From positions 108,122 to 172,121 of the forward strand of contig PAPV01000015.1 in the NCBI GenBank assembly GCA_002709075.1: a DNA stretch of 64,000 nt, given 5' to 3'. Shown here piece after piece: positions 26,514 to 37,255 of the stretch; the stretch's first letter is position 1; each line of letters starts with the position of its first letter. Both the position numbers and the translations under genes were made by a program. The notes under the pieces are model-generated. The model saw only the letters and a program-made list of their open reading frames with translations, did no database searches and was not told where the DNA came from. Origin of the DNA: Rhodospirillaceae bacterium. Its GTDB lineage: Bacteria; Pseudomonadota; Alphaproteobacteria; MPNO01; UBA2964.

Positions 26514-28370
26514 ATGAGGCGGAAGAGAAATTTGTGCATGCTGATCCCTAAATTATTCACAAGTATGATCGTTTTTTTTATCACTTTTACCCAATTGAGC
26601 GCAGAGAAACTTAATAAAACACATGCACTCTCTCTTGGCAGCGCTCCAAAATACGATTCTGGATTTTCACAATTAGATTATGTGAATGTGAACGCCCCGA
26701 AGGGTGGGAAGGTACTGCGCCATGCCATCGGAAGTTTTAACAGCTTCAATCCCTTTATTATCAAAGGTAAGCCTGCCGCCGGCATAGGACTTCTTTATGA
26801 GAGCCTAACAACAACATTGCCTGACGACGACCTTTCAGACTACGGACTGATCGCTGAGTTGATTACGGTTCCAGAAGATTTGACCTGGGTTGAATTTAAG
26901 TTAAACAAGTCAGCCCGATTTCATGATGGCAGTGCAATTACACCTGAAGACGTGATTTACAGTTATAATACATTGTTAAAATTTGGACGACCACATTACC
27001 GTTATTACTACACAAATGTTGCAAGCGTGAAAAAAACTGGGGCTCTATCTGTTAGATTTTTCCTTAAACCCGGTTCAAATAGGGAATTACCTCAAATTTT
27101 AGGGCAAATACCTGTGATTTCAAAAAAATGGTGGTCTAAACGTAATTTTACTAAGACCACTCTGGAAATACCATTAGGATCCGGACCGTATAAGATAAAA
27201 ATCTTCGAACCTGGGCGATATGTTACATATGAGCGGGTTCTTGATTACTGGGGAAAAAATCTGCCAATTAATCGAGGCCGATACAATTTTAACGAAGTTC
27301 GTTTTGACTATTATAAAGACCAATCAATCGCAATGGAGGCCTTTAAAGCCGGTGAGTATGATTTTCGAATCGAGAATTCTAGTAAGCGCTGGGCTACTGC
27401 GTATAACTTTCCTGCGCGAAAAACAGGAAGAGTTATAATACATGAACAACCGCATGGTAACCCCGCAGGCATGCAGGGCTTCGTTTTCAACCTCAGACGC
27501 AGTAAATTCCTTGATCCAGCATTAAGAGAAGCAATTGGTTATGCCTTCGATTTTGAATGGTCAAATAAAAATTTATTTTACAGTCAGTATAAAAGAACAC
27601 GAAGTTTCTTTCAGAATTCTGAACTCGCCGCAGAGGGATTACCTTCAGCAAAGGAATTGAAATTATTAGAACCGTTTCGTGGTAAGATTGACAAACGTGT
27701 CTTCACCCAATCTTACGCTCCACCAAAAACCGAGGGAAAAGGTCGCATACGCAAAAATCTTAAGGTGGCGCAAAAAATTCTTAATAGAGCGGGATGGAAA
27801 GTCGATAAAATGAGATTAATAAATCCAAAAACCAAAAAACCACTGGAGATCGAATTTTTGCTCTCACAACCCGACTTTGAGCGAATAGTTCTGCCATTTA
27901 TTCATAATTTAAAGCGACTTGGTATTAAAAGCACTGTGCGAACTGTGGACTCCTCTCAGTATACTAATAGGCTTCGTGACTTTGACTTTGACGTTGTCAT
28001 TTTTACGTTTGCACAATCCAACTCACCCGGAAACGAACAACGCGGTTATTGGTCATCCAATGCAGCTAAAATGAAAGGTAGCAATAACGTAGCTGGAGTT
28101 GCAGATCAGTCAATAGACTCACTTATTGACTCACTAATACGTTCTCGAAATCGTCAAGATTTAATTACAGCTTCGAATGCCTTAGATCGTGTACTGCAAT
28201 GGAAACATATTGTAGTACCTCATTGGCACATTAGTAGTTTTCGACTTGCTCGCTGGGACAAATTTGGTTTACCAGAATATCCACCAGCTCATGCCCCCGG
28301 TTTCTGGTCTTGGTGGATCGATCCTAAAAAAAATACTGATTTACCTGTCATGATTAAAGGTTCTAGATAA
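26514..28370 (+). CDS. yejA: YejA-type peptide ABC transporter substrate-binding protein (copy 1)
   Basis: Periplasmic family 5 solute-binding protein, about 618 residues. N-terminal signal peptide (MRRKRN..., hydrophobic core, cleavage after LSA). YVNVNAPKGGKVL and FNSFNPFIIKGKPAAG are hallmarks of the YejA subgroup, which in enterobacteria takes up microcin C and other short peptides. ATG at 26514 is chosen; GTG 26505 is in frame. Its TAA overlaps the ATG of a second YejA by one base. First of yejA-yejA-yejB-yejE-yejF. Confidence 0.93.
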   Translation: MRRKRNLCMLIPKLFTSMIVFFITFTQLSAEKLNKTHALSLGSAPKYDSGFSQLDYVNVNAPKGGKVLRHAIGSFNSFNPFIIKGKPAAGIGLLYESLTTTLPDDDLSDYGLIAELITVPEDLTWVEFKLNKSARFHDGSAITPEDVIYSYNTLLKFGRPHYRYYYTNVASVKKTGALSVRFFLKPGSNRELPQILGQIPVISKKWWSKRNFTKTTLEIPLGSGPYKIKIFEPGRYVTYERVLDYWGKNLPINRGRYNFNEVRFDYYKDQSIAMEAFKAGEYDFRIENSSKRWATAYNFPARKTGRVIIHEQPHGNPAGMQGFVFNLRRSKFLDPALREAIGYAFDFEWSNKNLFYSQYKRTRSFFQNSELAAEGLPSAKELKLLEPFRGKIDKRVFTQSYAPPKTEGKGRIRKNLKVAQKILNRAGWKVDKMRLINPKTKKPLEIEFLLSQPDFERIVLPFIHNLKRLGIKSTVRTVDSSQYTNRLRDFDFDVVIFTFAQSNSPGNEQRGYWSSNAAKMKGSNNVAGVADQSIDSLIDSLIRSRNRQDLITASNALDRVLQWKHIVVPHWHISSFRLARWDKFGLPEYPPAHAPGFWSWWIDPKKNTDLPVMIKGSR

Positions 28371-30196
28371 TGAAAACCCGCTGGGCGGGCTTAATGACGG
28401 CGGCTACGCTTATATTAGCCAATCCCGTTATGGCGGAAAATAAAACTTTTGGAATCTCAGCATTTGGAGAACTCAAGTATAGACAGGACTTCAAACATTT
28501 TGATTACGTTAATCCAAATGCACCAAAAGGCGGCGTAATAAAGCTGAGCGGAATAGATAGTTTCAATAGCTTAAATCCCTTTATTATTAGGGGCGTGGCT
28601 GCTGCGGGAACCGAGCTTCTTCACGGAACACTGATGGAACGAGCAATGGACGAGCCTGATGCTCTTTATAGTTATATTGCAAGTTCTTTAGAAATTGGGG
28701 AAAAACGCCGCAAAATTACTTTTAATATTAACCCAAAAGCAACTTTCAACGATGGGTCAGTAATAACCGCAAATGATATTTGTTACTCCTTTAAAACGTT
28801 AATACATGATGGGCACCCTCGTTTTCGTGTAATATTTAAAGAAGTAGAGAAAACTGAAGCTAAATCGCGGCATTCAGTTATTTTCCACTTTAAAAAAGAT
28901 GCCAGTCGTAATTTATTATTACGACTCGCCGAGCTACCCGTTTTCTCAAAAGATTATTACTCGAAAATACCTTTTAAAAAAGCTTCACTTACGCCACCTG
29001 TATCTTCCGGCCCCTATAGAGTTGAAAAAATTATCCCAGGTCGCCATATCACATATTCAAGAATCCAGAATTATTGGGCGAGTAATATCGCCACCATGAA
29101 AGGTCGCCACAATTTCAACAAAATAAGCTTCGAATACTTCAGAGATAGAGGGGTAGCATTAGAAGCTTTCTTTGCTGGAATATATGACTTTCGCGAAGAA
29201 TACACCTCGCGAGCGTGGGCAACACAATATAACAAAAGGCCTGTACGTGGTGGCCAAATAAAACGACAAAGTTTGAAAGACAATACACCATCTGGTTTCC
29301 AAGCGTTTTTCTTCAATTTACGAAAACCCAAGTTTCGTGACCGAAAAGTTCGTGCTGCGCTAGACCTAGCATTTGACTTTGAATGGACAAATAAAACTTT
29401 GTTCTACAACCTTTATAAGCGAACTAATTCAATTTTTGCGAATAGTGACCTTGCCGCAACCGAGAAACCAAATGAACATGAATTGAATTTGCTGAAATCA
29501 TTATCGGACCAAATTCCCCCTGAAGTATTTAACTCTCCCTACAAATCCCCAAAATCAAAGGGTACAGGCCGCAACAGAACCAATCTGCGCAAAGCCGCAG
29601 CGTTACTAAATAGTGCGGGTTGGAGTATCAAAAACAACCTGAAACTTATAAATAAAAATGGCGAACATTTCACAATCGAATTTCTGCTGTACGAGGCATC
29701 CTTTTCAAGAGTTATTAACCCTTATATCCGCAATCTAAAGCGTTTGGGTATTGGTGCAACAGTACGCATTATCGATGTTGCAAATTTCCAAAACCGATTG
29801 AACGTCTACGACTACGACGTAATAATACAAAGATATGTGCAGCCAAATACTCCTGGCATTGAACAAAAAACATACTTTGCATCAGAGACTGCAAATATCC
29901 CAGGATCGCGGAATCTCGCCGGAATTAAAAATCCTGCGGTCGACAGCCTCTTAGAAAAAGTAATTACCGCCAGAAACCGAAGGGATTTAAAAATTGCAAC
30001 ACGCGCATTAGACCGAGTAATAATGTGGAATAAGTTCTTTATACCTCAGTGGTACAAGGGTGTGCACAATATTGCGTATTGGGACAAATTCGGTAAGCCA
30101 AAAATTAAACCCAAATTTGACACCGGGGTTTTAGACACTTGGTGGTACGAATCAAAAAAAGCGAAGTTGCTTACGAGATCAAAAAATAAAAAATGA
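28370..30196 (+). CDS. YejA-type peptide ABC transporter substrate-binding protein (copy 2)
   Basis: A 608-residue paralogue of the upstream gene, with the same landmarks: signal peptide ending near VMAEN, YVNPNAPKGGVIKLSG, FNSLNPFIIRGVAAAG, and a matching C-terminal RLNVYDYDVIIQR region. The two copies have clearly diverged throughout, so the duplication is not recent. Starts on the TAATG overlap with copy 1. It presumably feeds the same YejBEF channel, perhaps with different peptide preference. Confidence 0.92.
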   Translation: MKTRWAGLMTAATLILANPVMAENKTFGISAFGELKYRQDFKHFDYVNPNAPKGGVIKLSGIDSFNSLNPFIIRGVAAAGTELLHGTLMERAMDEPDALYSYIASSLEIGEKRRKITFNINPKATFNDGSVITANDICYSFKTLIHDGHPRFRVIFKEVEKTEAKSRHSVIFHFKKDASRNLLLRLAELPVFSKDYYSKIPFKKASLTPPVSSGPYRVEKIIPGRHITYSRIQNYWASNIATMKGRHNFNKISFEYFRDRGVALEAFFAGIYDFREEYTSRAWATQYNKRPVRGGQIKRQSLKDNTPSGFQAFFFNLRKPKFRDRKVRAALDLAFDFEWTNKTLFYNLYKRTNSIFANSDLAATEKPNEHELNLLKSLSDQIPPEVFNSPYKSPKSKGTGRNRTNLRKAAALLNSAGWSIKNNLKLINKNGEHFTIEFLLYEASFSRVINPYIRNLKRLGIGATVRIIDVANFQNRLNVYDYDVIIQRYVQPNTPGIEQKTYFASETANIPGSRNLAGIKNPAVDSLLEKVITARNRRDLKIATRALDRVIMWNKFFIPQWYKGVHNIAYWDKFGKPKIKPKFDTGVLDTWWYESKKAKLLTRSKNKK

Positions 30197-30252
30197 CACA
30201 CTAGAAGATGTAGGAATTTTAATAAACCGGAACAAAAATAACTGTATTCAAA

Positions 30253-31359
30253 ATGGTAGCATATATTACACGACGTCTCTTACTTATAATTCCAACTCTT
30301 CTAGGAATAATGGTGGTCAACTTTTTTATTGTTCAGTTTGCTCCAGGCGGCCCCGTAGAACAAATAATTGCGCAACTTACAGGCTCGGATGTAAGTGCTA
30401 CTGCACGAATAAGTGGTTCTAGTGCTGAAATTAGTGGTGCAAGCAGTATTAACCTAGAAGTATCCAATAGCACGGGAAAATACCGAGGAGCGCAGGGCCT
30501 AGATCCAGAATTTATCAAACAGCTAGAAAGGCAATTTGGTTTCGACAAACCGTTCCATGAACGTTTTATTAAAATGATGAAAGATTACTTAAGTCTTGAT
30601 TTTGGAACTTCTTACTTTAGAGATGAAACGGTTGTAAATTTACTTATAGAAAAGATGCCTGTTTCAATCTCTTTGGGCCTTTGGACAACTTTAATTGTCT
30701 ATCTGATTTCTATTCCATTAGGAATAAGAAAAGCAGTGAAGGATGGAAGCCGTTTCGATATATGGAGTAGCAGTTTAATAATAATCGGTAATGCAATTCC
30801 AAGCTTTTTGTTCGCAGTTTTACTGATTGTTATTTTTTGTGGTGGAAGTTATCTAGATTGGTTTCCTCTCCGAGGATTAGTGTCAGAAAATTTTAATCAA
30901 ATGTCTTTAATTGGTAAAATTTTAGACTATTTTTGGCACATGGTTCTGCCAGTATCTGCACTTGTAATAGGCGGGTTTGCTTCTCTTACTTTCCTTACAA
31001 AAAATTCTTTTCTTGATCAAATTCATCAACAGTACGTGCTGACCGCAAAAGCAAAAGGACTTTCTGAAAAAAAAGTTTTGTACGGTCATGTTTTTCGTAA
31101 TGCTATGTTGATAGTTATCGCCGGTTTTCCTGGCGCATTTGTCAGTATTCTTTTTACCGGATCTCTTTTAATAGAAATCATATTCTCACTTGATGGATTA
31201 GGACTACTTGGATTTGAAGCAGTAATCCGTCGAGATTATCCAGTTATGTTTGGCTCTTTATTCTTTTTTACATTTCTTGGACTGATGTTAAAACTAATCG
31301 GTGATTTAACCTATATGATTATCGATCCTAGAATAGATTTTGAGGCGCGCAATGTATGA
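30253..31359 (+). CDS. yejB: peptide ABC transporter permease YejB
   Basis: Inner-membrane permease, 368 residues. The first helix [20 protein letters not shown] and the long periplasmic loop (about 35-110) are typical of YejB/DppB. The EAA coupling loop is seen around [20 protein letters not shown], followed by [13 protein letters not shown]. Its TGA overlaps yejE by 8 bases. Pairs with YejE to form the channel energised by YejF. Confidence 0.95.
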   Translation: MVAYITRRLLLIIPTLLGIMVVNFFIVQFAPGGPVEQIIAQLTGSDVSATARISGSSAEISGASSINLEVSNSTGKYRGAQGLDPEFIKQLERQFGFDKPFHERFIKMMKDYLSLDFGTSYFRDETVVNLLIEKMPVSISLGLWTTLIVYLISIPLGIRKAVKDGSRFDIWSSSLIIIGNAIPSFLFAVLLIVIFCGGSYLDWFPLRGLVSENFNQMSLIGKILDYFWHMVLPVSALVIGGFASLTFLTKNSFLDQIHQQYVLTAKAKGLSEKKVLYGHVFRNAMLIVIAGFPGAFVSILFTGSLLIEIIFSLDGLGLLGFEAVIRRDYPVMFGSLFFFTFLGLMLKLIGDLTYMIIDPRIDFEARNV

Positions 31360-32434
31360 TGCCTTTCTTGCACGCGAAAATAACAAAAAACTAAAGTCGC
31401 CGAAAATAGTGTTTTCTCCTTTAACACGCCGTAGGTTGCATAATTTCAAAGAAAATAGACGTGGATTTTGGTCTTTTTGGATTTTTTTAATTCTTTTCAT
31501 CCTTACCCTTTTCGCAGAATTAATTGCCAATGATTCACCCCTATTGATTCATTACAAAGGCAGCCTGTATTTTCCTGTCTTTAAAGTTTATCCTGAAACA
31601 CAATTTGGTGGGGATTTTCATACGGAAGCAGAATATCGAGAGAAGGATGTGCAGGACTTAATTGAAAAATCAGGTGGCTGGATTTTATGGCCCCCAGTTC
31701 GTTATTCCTACCAAACTGTTAACTTTTCGCTAAAAACACCTGCACCATCACCTCCTTCAAGCGAGAATATACTGGGAACCGATGATCAAGCTCGCGATGT
31801 GCTCGCACGTGTTATATATGGATTTCGTATATCGGTTTTTTTCGGACTTTCGCTGACGCTTGCATCTGCAGTTCTTGGAATTATTGCTGGAGCGCTCCAA
31901 GGTTATTTTGGAGGTTGGACTGATCTTCTATTTCAGAGGTTCATTGAAATCTGGTCGGGTTTACCGCGTTTATTTCTATTGATAATTCTCGCAAGCATAA
32001 TAGAACCTAATTTTTGGATATTACTTGGTCTCTTGCTCCTATTTGAATGGATGTCATTAGAGGGCGTAGTACGAGCAGAGTTTTTGCGGACACGAAATTT
32101 TGATTATGTAAGAGCTGCCCGCGCTCTGGGTGTGAGCAATATTTCCATCATGCGGCGACATATCCTGCCTAACGCCATGACCTCGGCATTGACTTTTTTA
32201 CCCTTCATTCTGATTGGATCAATCACGGCGTTAACATCTCTTGACTTTCTGGGCTTTGGTCTTCCTCCTGGCTCTCCTTCACTTGGAGAGTTGCTTTCGC
32301 AAGGGAAATCAAATATTCAAGCGCCATGGCTGGGACTTACTGCTTTTGTTGTTCTTGGTTTAATGCTATCCCTTCTGGTTTTTATTGGTGAGGCAATTCG
32401 AGATGCCTTTGATCCAAGAAAAACGTTAGAATAA
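31352..32434 (+). CDS. yejE: peptide ABC transporter permease YejE
   Basis: About 360-residue second permease. A basic cytoplasmic N-terminus with [20 protein letters not shown], a long periplasmic loop (about 50-130) with [20 protein letters not shown], and the EAA loop [23 protein letters not shown] at 31352 overlaps yejB by 8 bases; an upstream in-frame TTG (31340) would add 4 residues. Its TAA overlaps the yejF ATG by one base. Confidence 0.95.
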   Translation: MYDAFLARENNKKLKSPKIVFSPLTRRRLHNFKENRRGFWSFWIFLILFILTLFAELIANDSPLLIHYKGSLYFPVFKVYPETQFGGDFHTEAEYREKDVQDLIEKSGGWILWPPVRYSYQTVNFSLKTPAPSPPSSENILGTDDQARDVLARVIYGFRISVFFGLSLTLASAVLGIIAGALQGYFGGWTDLLFQRFIEIWSGLPRLFLLIILASIIEPNFWILLGLLLLFEWMSLEGVVRAEFLRTRNFDYVRAARALGVSNISIMRRHILPNAMTSALTFLPFILIGSITALTSLDFLGFGLPPGSPSLGELLSQGKSNIQAPWLGLTAFVVLGLMLSLLVFIGEAIRDAFDPRKTLE

Positions 32435-34068
32435 TGTCTCGCCAATCTGGTAATATACTTAGGGTGACAGATCTCTCTGTAACTTTCAGACAAGGGGAAC
32501 AGGAACTCAGTGCTGTAAAAAATATTTCCTTCAATATTGAAAGAGGAAAAATCTTAGCACTTGTCGGCGAGAGTGGTTCCGGCAAATCAGTGAGCGCTCT
32601 CTCTATTATGCACCTATTACCTTACCCAACAGCTTTTCACCCATCAGGGAGCATATGTTTTGACGGTGTGGAGATTATGGATCTGCCGGAAAATGAACTG
32701 CAAAAACTACGCGGTAATCGTATTGGAATGATTTTTCAGGAGCCAATGACATCATTAAATCCCCTGCACACTGTAGAGAAACAGATCGGAGAAAGTTTAA
32801 CCCTTCATAAGGGTATGAATAGAAAAATAAGAAGAATGCACATCTGCGACCTGCTCGAGCAAGTGGGACTTGATGATATTGAAAACCGATTGCATGCATA
32901 TCCTCATCAGTTATCAGGAGGCCAGCGTCAAAGAGTAATGATTGCGATGGCGCTAGCAAACGATCCCGAATTACTAATCGCAGACGAACCTACTACCGCT
33001 CTAGATGTAACTATTCAAGCCCAAATTTTGACATTACTCCAAGAACTTCAACAAAAACGTAACATGGCTGTCCTTATTATTACCCACAACCTCGGTGTTG
33101 TACGCAAGCTTGCGAATCGCGTTTGTGTTATGACACAAGGTAGAATTGTAGAGTCGGGAAAAACTTCTACAATTTTTGCTCATCCACAGCATGATTACAC
33201 AAAACATTTATTAGAAGCTGAACCAAAACAAACACTAGATAAGGAAATCTCCCTTTCCCCATCACTCCTGAAAGCTAACAATCTTAAAGTTTGGTTCCCC
33301 ATAAAGCGCGGTTTACTAAGACGAACAGTAGACTATATAAAGGCAATCGATGGTGTTTCCATAAAAGTTCGTCAAGGTCAGACTGTTGGTATTGTTGGAG
33401 AGAGCGGATCCGGAAAAACCACTCTTGCTTTATCGTTGTTACGTCTTGAGAAGAGCCGGGGCTCTATTCTTTATGATGGGGCACACATTGATAGATTTAG
33501 CTTCGATCAAATGCGCCACCTGCGCTCAGAATTACAAATAGTATTCCAAGACCCTTATGGGTCCCTAAATCCGCGTTTCTCGATTCGACAAATTATCGAG
33601 GAGGGACTTTGCATCCACAAACCCCAGCTAAAATCAGAACAACGCGAAAGATTAATTGTAAAAGCATTAAAGGAAGTTGGATTGAGTCCAAAGACACAAT
33701 ATCGCTATCCGCATGAATTTTCGGGCGGACAGCGACAACGGATTGCAATTGCTCGTGCTTTGGTGCTCAAACCAAGACTAATCGTATTAGATGAACCCAC
33801 ATCTGCATTAGATGTGTCAGTGCAAGCACAAATTATTGACTTGTTAAGTAGTTTACAGCAGAAATACAACCTATCATATATTTTTATAAGCCATGATATT
33901 AAACTTGTTCGAACACTGGCAAATAGTCTAATTGTTATGAAAGATGGTAAGATTGAAGAACAAGGCACATCCGCGGAAGTGTTTACGCGGCCATCCTCTA
34001 GTTACACAAAATCACTTCTGTCCGCTGCATTAGATCTGGAAATGTCATCGCCAGATAAAAACCTTTAA
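32434..34068 (+). CDS. yejF: peptide ABC transporter double ATPase YejF
   Basis: A 544-residue fused tandem ATPase. Domain 1: Walker A GESGSGKS (45-52), signature LSGGQRQRVMIAMAL, Walker B ELLIADEPTTALDV. Domain 2: Walker A GESGSGKTT (about 322-330), FSGGQRQRIAIARAL, LIVLDEPTSALDVSVQ. Both sites look complete, so both should hydrolyse ATP. Last gene of the five-gene yej operon. No T-rich hairpin terminator is obvious in 34069-34213. Confidence 0.96.
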   Translation: MSRQSGNILRVTDLSVTFRQGEQELSAVKNISFNIERGKILALVGESGSGKSVSALSIMHLLPYPTAFHPSGSICFDGVEIMDLPENELQKLRGNRIGMIFQEPMTSLNPLHTVEKQIGESLTLHKGMNRKIRRMHICDLLEQVGLDDIENRLHAYPHQLSGGQRQRVMIAMALANDPELLIADEPTTALDVTIQAQILTLLQELQQKRNMAVLIITHNLGVVRKLANRVCVMTQGRIVESGKTSTIFAHPQHDYTKHLLEAEPKQTLDKEISLSPSLLKANNLKVWFPIKRGLLRRTVDYIKAIDGVSIKVRQGQTVGIVGESGSGKTTLALSLLRLEKSRGSILYDGAHIDRFSFDQMRHLRSELQIVFQDPYGSLNPRFSIRQIIEEGLCIHKPQLKSEQRERLIVKALKEVGLSPKTQYRYPHEFSGGQRQRIAIARALVLKPRLIVLDEPTSALDVSVQAQIIDLLSSLQQKYNLSYIFISHDIKLVRTLANSLIVMKDGKIEEQGTSAEVFTRPSSSYTKSLLSAALDLEMSSPDKNL

Positions 34069-34213
34069 TAAATTTCATCTAAGCTCAGAACATTGACGCG
34101 ATGTCCTCTACGATTTTGAACTTGAATAAAATAAAGGATGGAGTTGTTGGTCAAAAATATACAAAGTGTTTGAAAGAAAAATTGTACAGAAACATTTCTC
34201 CTTCAACGTTTTT

Positions 34214-34567
34214 CTAATGATCTTTCGATGCAGCAACAAAAATTATATTACTGAAATCACTCAGGAATTGCGCACCCAAAACTGTGCGGCGAACCAAAAT
34301 ATTGCGCTTATGATGAAAGTCTCTTTCACACTTTAAAAAATTCAAATCAACTAGTCGATCAAGCGCTCTTCTGACGGAAGATTTTGGCATATTTAGGTTT
34401 TCAGAGATTCCACGCACGGTATGAGGAGCGTTTTCCATATAGATTTGTAATAATATTGCCAATTGACGGGTTGACAGGTCAGGACCATCTCGACGCACAC
34501 TTTCCACAAGAGTATTGTGCCATATTCTTAGTGCTTCTTGCTTACTAAACCCAGGCTTACTAAAAAT
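34214..34567 (-). CDS. MarR-like winged-helix regulator, probable rare ATT start
   Basis: A small winged-helix protein: PDLSTRQLAILLQIYMENAP and VRGISENLNMPKSSVRRALDRLVDLNFL are the recognition-helix region of a MarR-type fold. The usual caller start is GTG 34507, but the frame stays open up to a stop at 34601-34603 and the upstream codons read SKQEALRIWHNTLV, which looks like genuine family sequence. No ATG, GTG, TTG or CTG lies there; an ATT at 34567 has GAGG five bases before it. I therefore propose 117 residues with an ATT start. Target genes unknown; the flanking pepA is one candidate. Confidence 0.65.
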   Translation of the reverse strand: MFSKPGFSKQEALRIWHNTLVESVRRDGPDLSTRQLAILLQIYMENAPHTVRGISENLNMPKSSVRRALDRLVDLNFLKCERDFHHKRNILVRRTVLGAQFLSDFSNIIFVAASKDH

Positions 34568-34629
34568 TATACCCTCTATTCCTGTTGCGTTATCATTTTC
34601 CTATGAATAAAAACATGCTTTTTTATATT

Positions 34630-36012
34630 TTATTTGCCAAATTTTTTTTCAAGAACACTGTATAAAGCACGAACTCCCATCACATCACCTCCTATGGGGC
34701 GACCTGATCGAGATCGTGTATTCCATCCCATAATATCAAAATGCACCCACGGAATTTTATCGCCTATAAATTCACTCAAATACAACGCAGCAGTGATTGC
34801 ACCGCCCTGCCCTACGGATCCGACATTATTAATGTCTGCTACAGAACTATCAAGCAAATACCGGTATTCTCTCCAAAGCGGAAGTCTCCATACGGGATCA
34901 CACACCATTTCACCTGCATTTTGCAAATCAGATGCAAATTTTTCATCATTACAGAAATATGCAGCAAGCTCACTTCCTAGCGCCACGCGGGCAGCCCCCG
35001 TTAAGGTAGAATAATCGACAATTAAATCTGGATTTTCCTCCGATGCCAATGCTAGAGCATCACACATAACTAATCGCCCCTCCGCATCAGTATTTCCAAT
35101 TTCAACTGTGATCCCGGCCCTCGTTTTTATCACATCTGCGGGTCGATATGCATTTCCAGATACCGAATTCTCTACTGCACCTATTAAAACTCTTAACCTC
35201 ACATCAATACCCGCATCCATAATCATATGTGACAGTCCAAGAACACAAGCCGCACCCGCCATATCCTTTTTCATGCGGGCCATTCCTGAAGCAGATTTCA
35301 AATCTAAACCACCTGTATCGAAGCAAACACCTTTGCCAACTAAAGTAAGCTTTGGTGCTCCCTTACGGCCCCAGGTGATATCAAGGATCCGAGGTTCCTT
35401 TGAGGCTGCGCGACCGACAGCATGAATTGTTGGGAAATTCTTTTTCAATAAGCTATCACCAGTTATTGAATGATATTTAGCCTTATGCAAACGTGCAACC
35501 TGACGGGCTGCAGCGGCTAATTCCGCTGGCCCCATATCCTCTGCGGGTGTGTTAATTAGATCACGAGCAAGGCTTATTGCATCAACGGTGCGTTTTACTT
35601 CAGCTTGGTCACATGCGTTGGGCCACACAAGAACCGGCATTTTATTACGCGACTTTACTGTTTTATATTTTTTGAACCTGTAGCAAGCCATCGCCCAGCC
35701 AATAGCTAAATAAGTTGCCGCCTGGCGTCCAAGTTCTCGGTCTATAAAGTAAGTACCCGAGGGTAGCACTGGAGGCAAATGAGCAATAGACCAAATGCCA
35801 TTATAATCTTCTACACCCGCCAAAACTCTCAACAAAGTACCGTCGGGTGCAGCAATCAGGCAATGGTCATTAATTTTTGCAGCAAAACCAATATTTTTGG
35901 TCCAGTGCCTTATGAATGCAGATTGCTTTTTTAACCAGTTATTGAATTCTGCATTCTGAATAATGGTAATTGGAATTGCATTCTTCGAATTTTTAACAAA
36001 TTTATAACTCAT
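34630..36012 (-). CDS. leucyl aminopeptidase family protein (M17)
   Basis: Cytosolic two-metal aminopeptidase, 460 residues. The C-terminal catalytic half holds LVGKGVCFDTGGLDLK, MKKDMAGAACVLG and the M17 signature NTDAEGRL, with metal-binding Asp, Glu and Lys in place. The N-terminal half (1-150) is divergent, as in alphaproteobacterial PepA relatives. It probably finishes breakdown of peptides delivered by the yej transporter. The MarR-like gene lies downstream on the same strand. Confidence 0.93.
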   Translation of the reverse strand: MSYKFVKNSKNAIPITIIQNAEFNNWLKKQSAFIRHWTKNIGFAAKINDHCLIAAPDGTLLRVLAGVEDYNGIWSIAHLPPVLPSGTYFIDRELGRQAATYLAIGWAMACYRFKKYKTVKSRNKMPVLVWPNACDQAEVKRTVDAISLARDLINTPAEDMGPAELAAAARQVARLHKAKYHSITGDSLLKKNFPTIHAVGRAASKEPRILDITWGRKGAPKLTLVGKGVCFDTGGLDLKSASGMARMKKDMAGAACVLGLSHMIMDAGIDVRLRVLIGAVENSVSGNAYRPADVIKTRAGITVEIGNTDAEGRLVMCDALALASEENPDLIVDYSTLTGAARVALGSELAAYFCNDEKFASDLQNAGEMVCDPVWRLPLWREYRYLLDSSVADINNVGSVGQGGAITAALYLSEFIGDKIPWVHFDIMGWNTRSRSGRPIGGDVMGVRALYSVLEKKFGK

Positions 36013-36095
36013 CTAGGTATACTCGCGTGCAAAATAAAATAGCACAAGACCCCAAAAACTTTTACTAATTTTTCCACCTCAAAATAAAAAACTTT

Positions 36096-37169
36096 TTAAC
36101 CAATTGCGTCGTTTAAATTAAAAATTACATCTTCCATATCCTGTGCTCCATTTTTTCGACTACCAATTGCTATATGTGGACTGAGAATCACATTTTTGTA
36201 CTTACGGAACGGATCATCAATATCACCCGGTTCTTTGTAATGAACATCCATTCCCACCCCACCAAGGCGCCCAGCCTCCAGCATTTTCAATAAGGCCTCA
36301 CGCTGTATGATACCAGCACGAGCAATGTTAACAATAATGGTATCGGGTCGTGTTAACTTGAGTAATTCATCACCAATCATGCCCCGCGTCTCATTATTAA
36401 GTGGAATGTGAATTGAAATAAAATCAGACTCTTTAAATAAAGTCTCAATTGAACAAAAGGAGGCATTAAAAACTTTTTCAAGATCGGCCGATAATTGATT
36501 TCTCTGCGTGTAGATAACCTTCATATTAAAGGCATTTGCCCAACGCGCTACCTCACGTCCTACAGATCCTAAGCCAACCAAACCCAAAGTAGAGCCGCGC
36601 ATATTTTTTACACCTGTTATACGAGCCCAATTTGAATTTGCAGTATGTTTGCGATTATAAAGCTCAGCCGGCCAACCCTCAGAACGTAATTCTTCGATTG
36701 TAATAAGCTTGTTTGTTTCAACTAATTTTTTTCCTAAAGCCATCATCAAAGAGAAAGCATGTTCACCAACAGCAACATTTACACGACGGAATAATGGTTT
36801 CACAACAACCCCACTTGCAACACACGCGGGTTCATCAATGTTTCGCATATCCGAACGGAAATTATGACAAATTCTTAACTTTTGTGCATTTTTGAGCTGT
36901 TTTTTACCAAAATAGTAGTCCTCAACCACCACCCCATCGGCTTCTTCCAGAGAAGCGTCGAATTCCATTTGACTGTGAGTCAAAATTACTTTTGAGGGAA
37001 ACACCTTAGTATACTTTCTCCGCAATTCATCACGCCACTCCAAAAAATTAGGCATATCGACTGAATAGTAGTCTTCGAATGCATGGATCCGTTCTTGCGG
37101 ACAATTTGGATCAAGAAGAACACTGAGGGCTCTGATGATGTGATCGTCCTGTGCAACGATAGTAGTCAT
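36096..37169 (-). CDS. D-isomer-specific 2-hydroxyacid dehydrogenase
   Basis: A 357-residue NAD(P)-dependent dehydrogenase. The nucleotide-binding motif is GLVGLGSVGREVARW; catalytic residues appear in NIARAGIIQREAL (Arg), GMDVHYKEPG (Glu) and LSPHIAIGSR (His). The substrate could be a phosphoglycerate-, glyoxylate- or hydroxypyruvate-like acid; not determined. The frame opens much further up (37382), but that stretch overlaps a decayed GST and shows no domain; ATG 37169 has AAGGAA at good spacing and is chosen. Confidence 0.88.
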   Translation of the reverse strand: MTTIVAQDDHIIRALSVLLDPNCPQERIHAFEDYYSVDMPNFLEWRDELRRKYTKVFPSKVILTHSQMEFDASLEEADGVVVEDYYFGKKQLKNAQKLRICHNFRSDMRNIDEPACVASGVVVKPLFRRVNVAVGEHAFSLMMALGKKLVETNKLITIEELRSEGWPAELYNRKHTANSNWARITGVKNMRGSTLGLVGLGSVGREVARWANAFNMKVIYTQRNQLSADLEKVFNASFCSIETLFKESDFISIHIPLNNETRGMIGDELLKLTRPDTIIVNIARAGIIQREALLKMLEAGRLGGVGMDVHYKEPGDIDDPFRKYKNVILSPHIAIGSRKNGAQDMEDVIFNLNDAIG

Positions 37170-37255
37170 GACTAAAATTCCTTTGCTTAATATAGAGACA
37201 AGTGTATGTATCGTGGCCGATGCTTGAGTAAATGAGAAGGGGACTAAATATTCTC

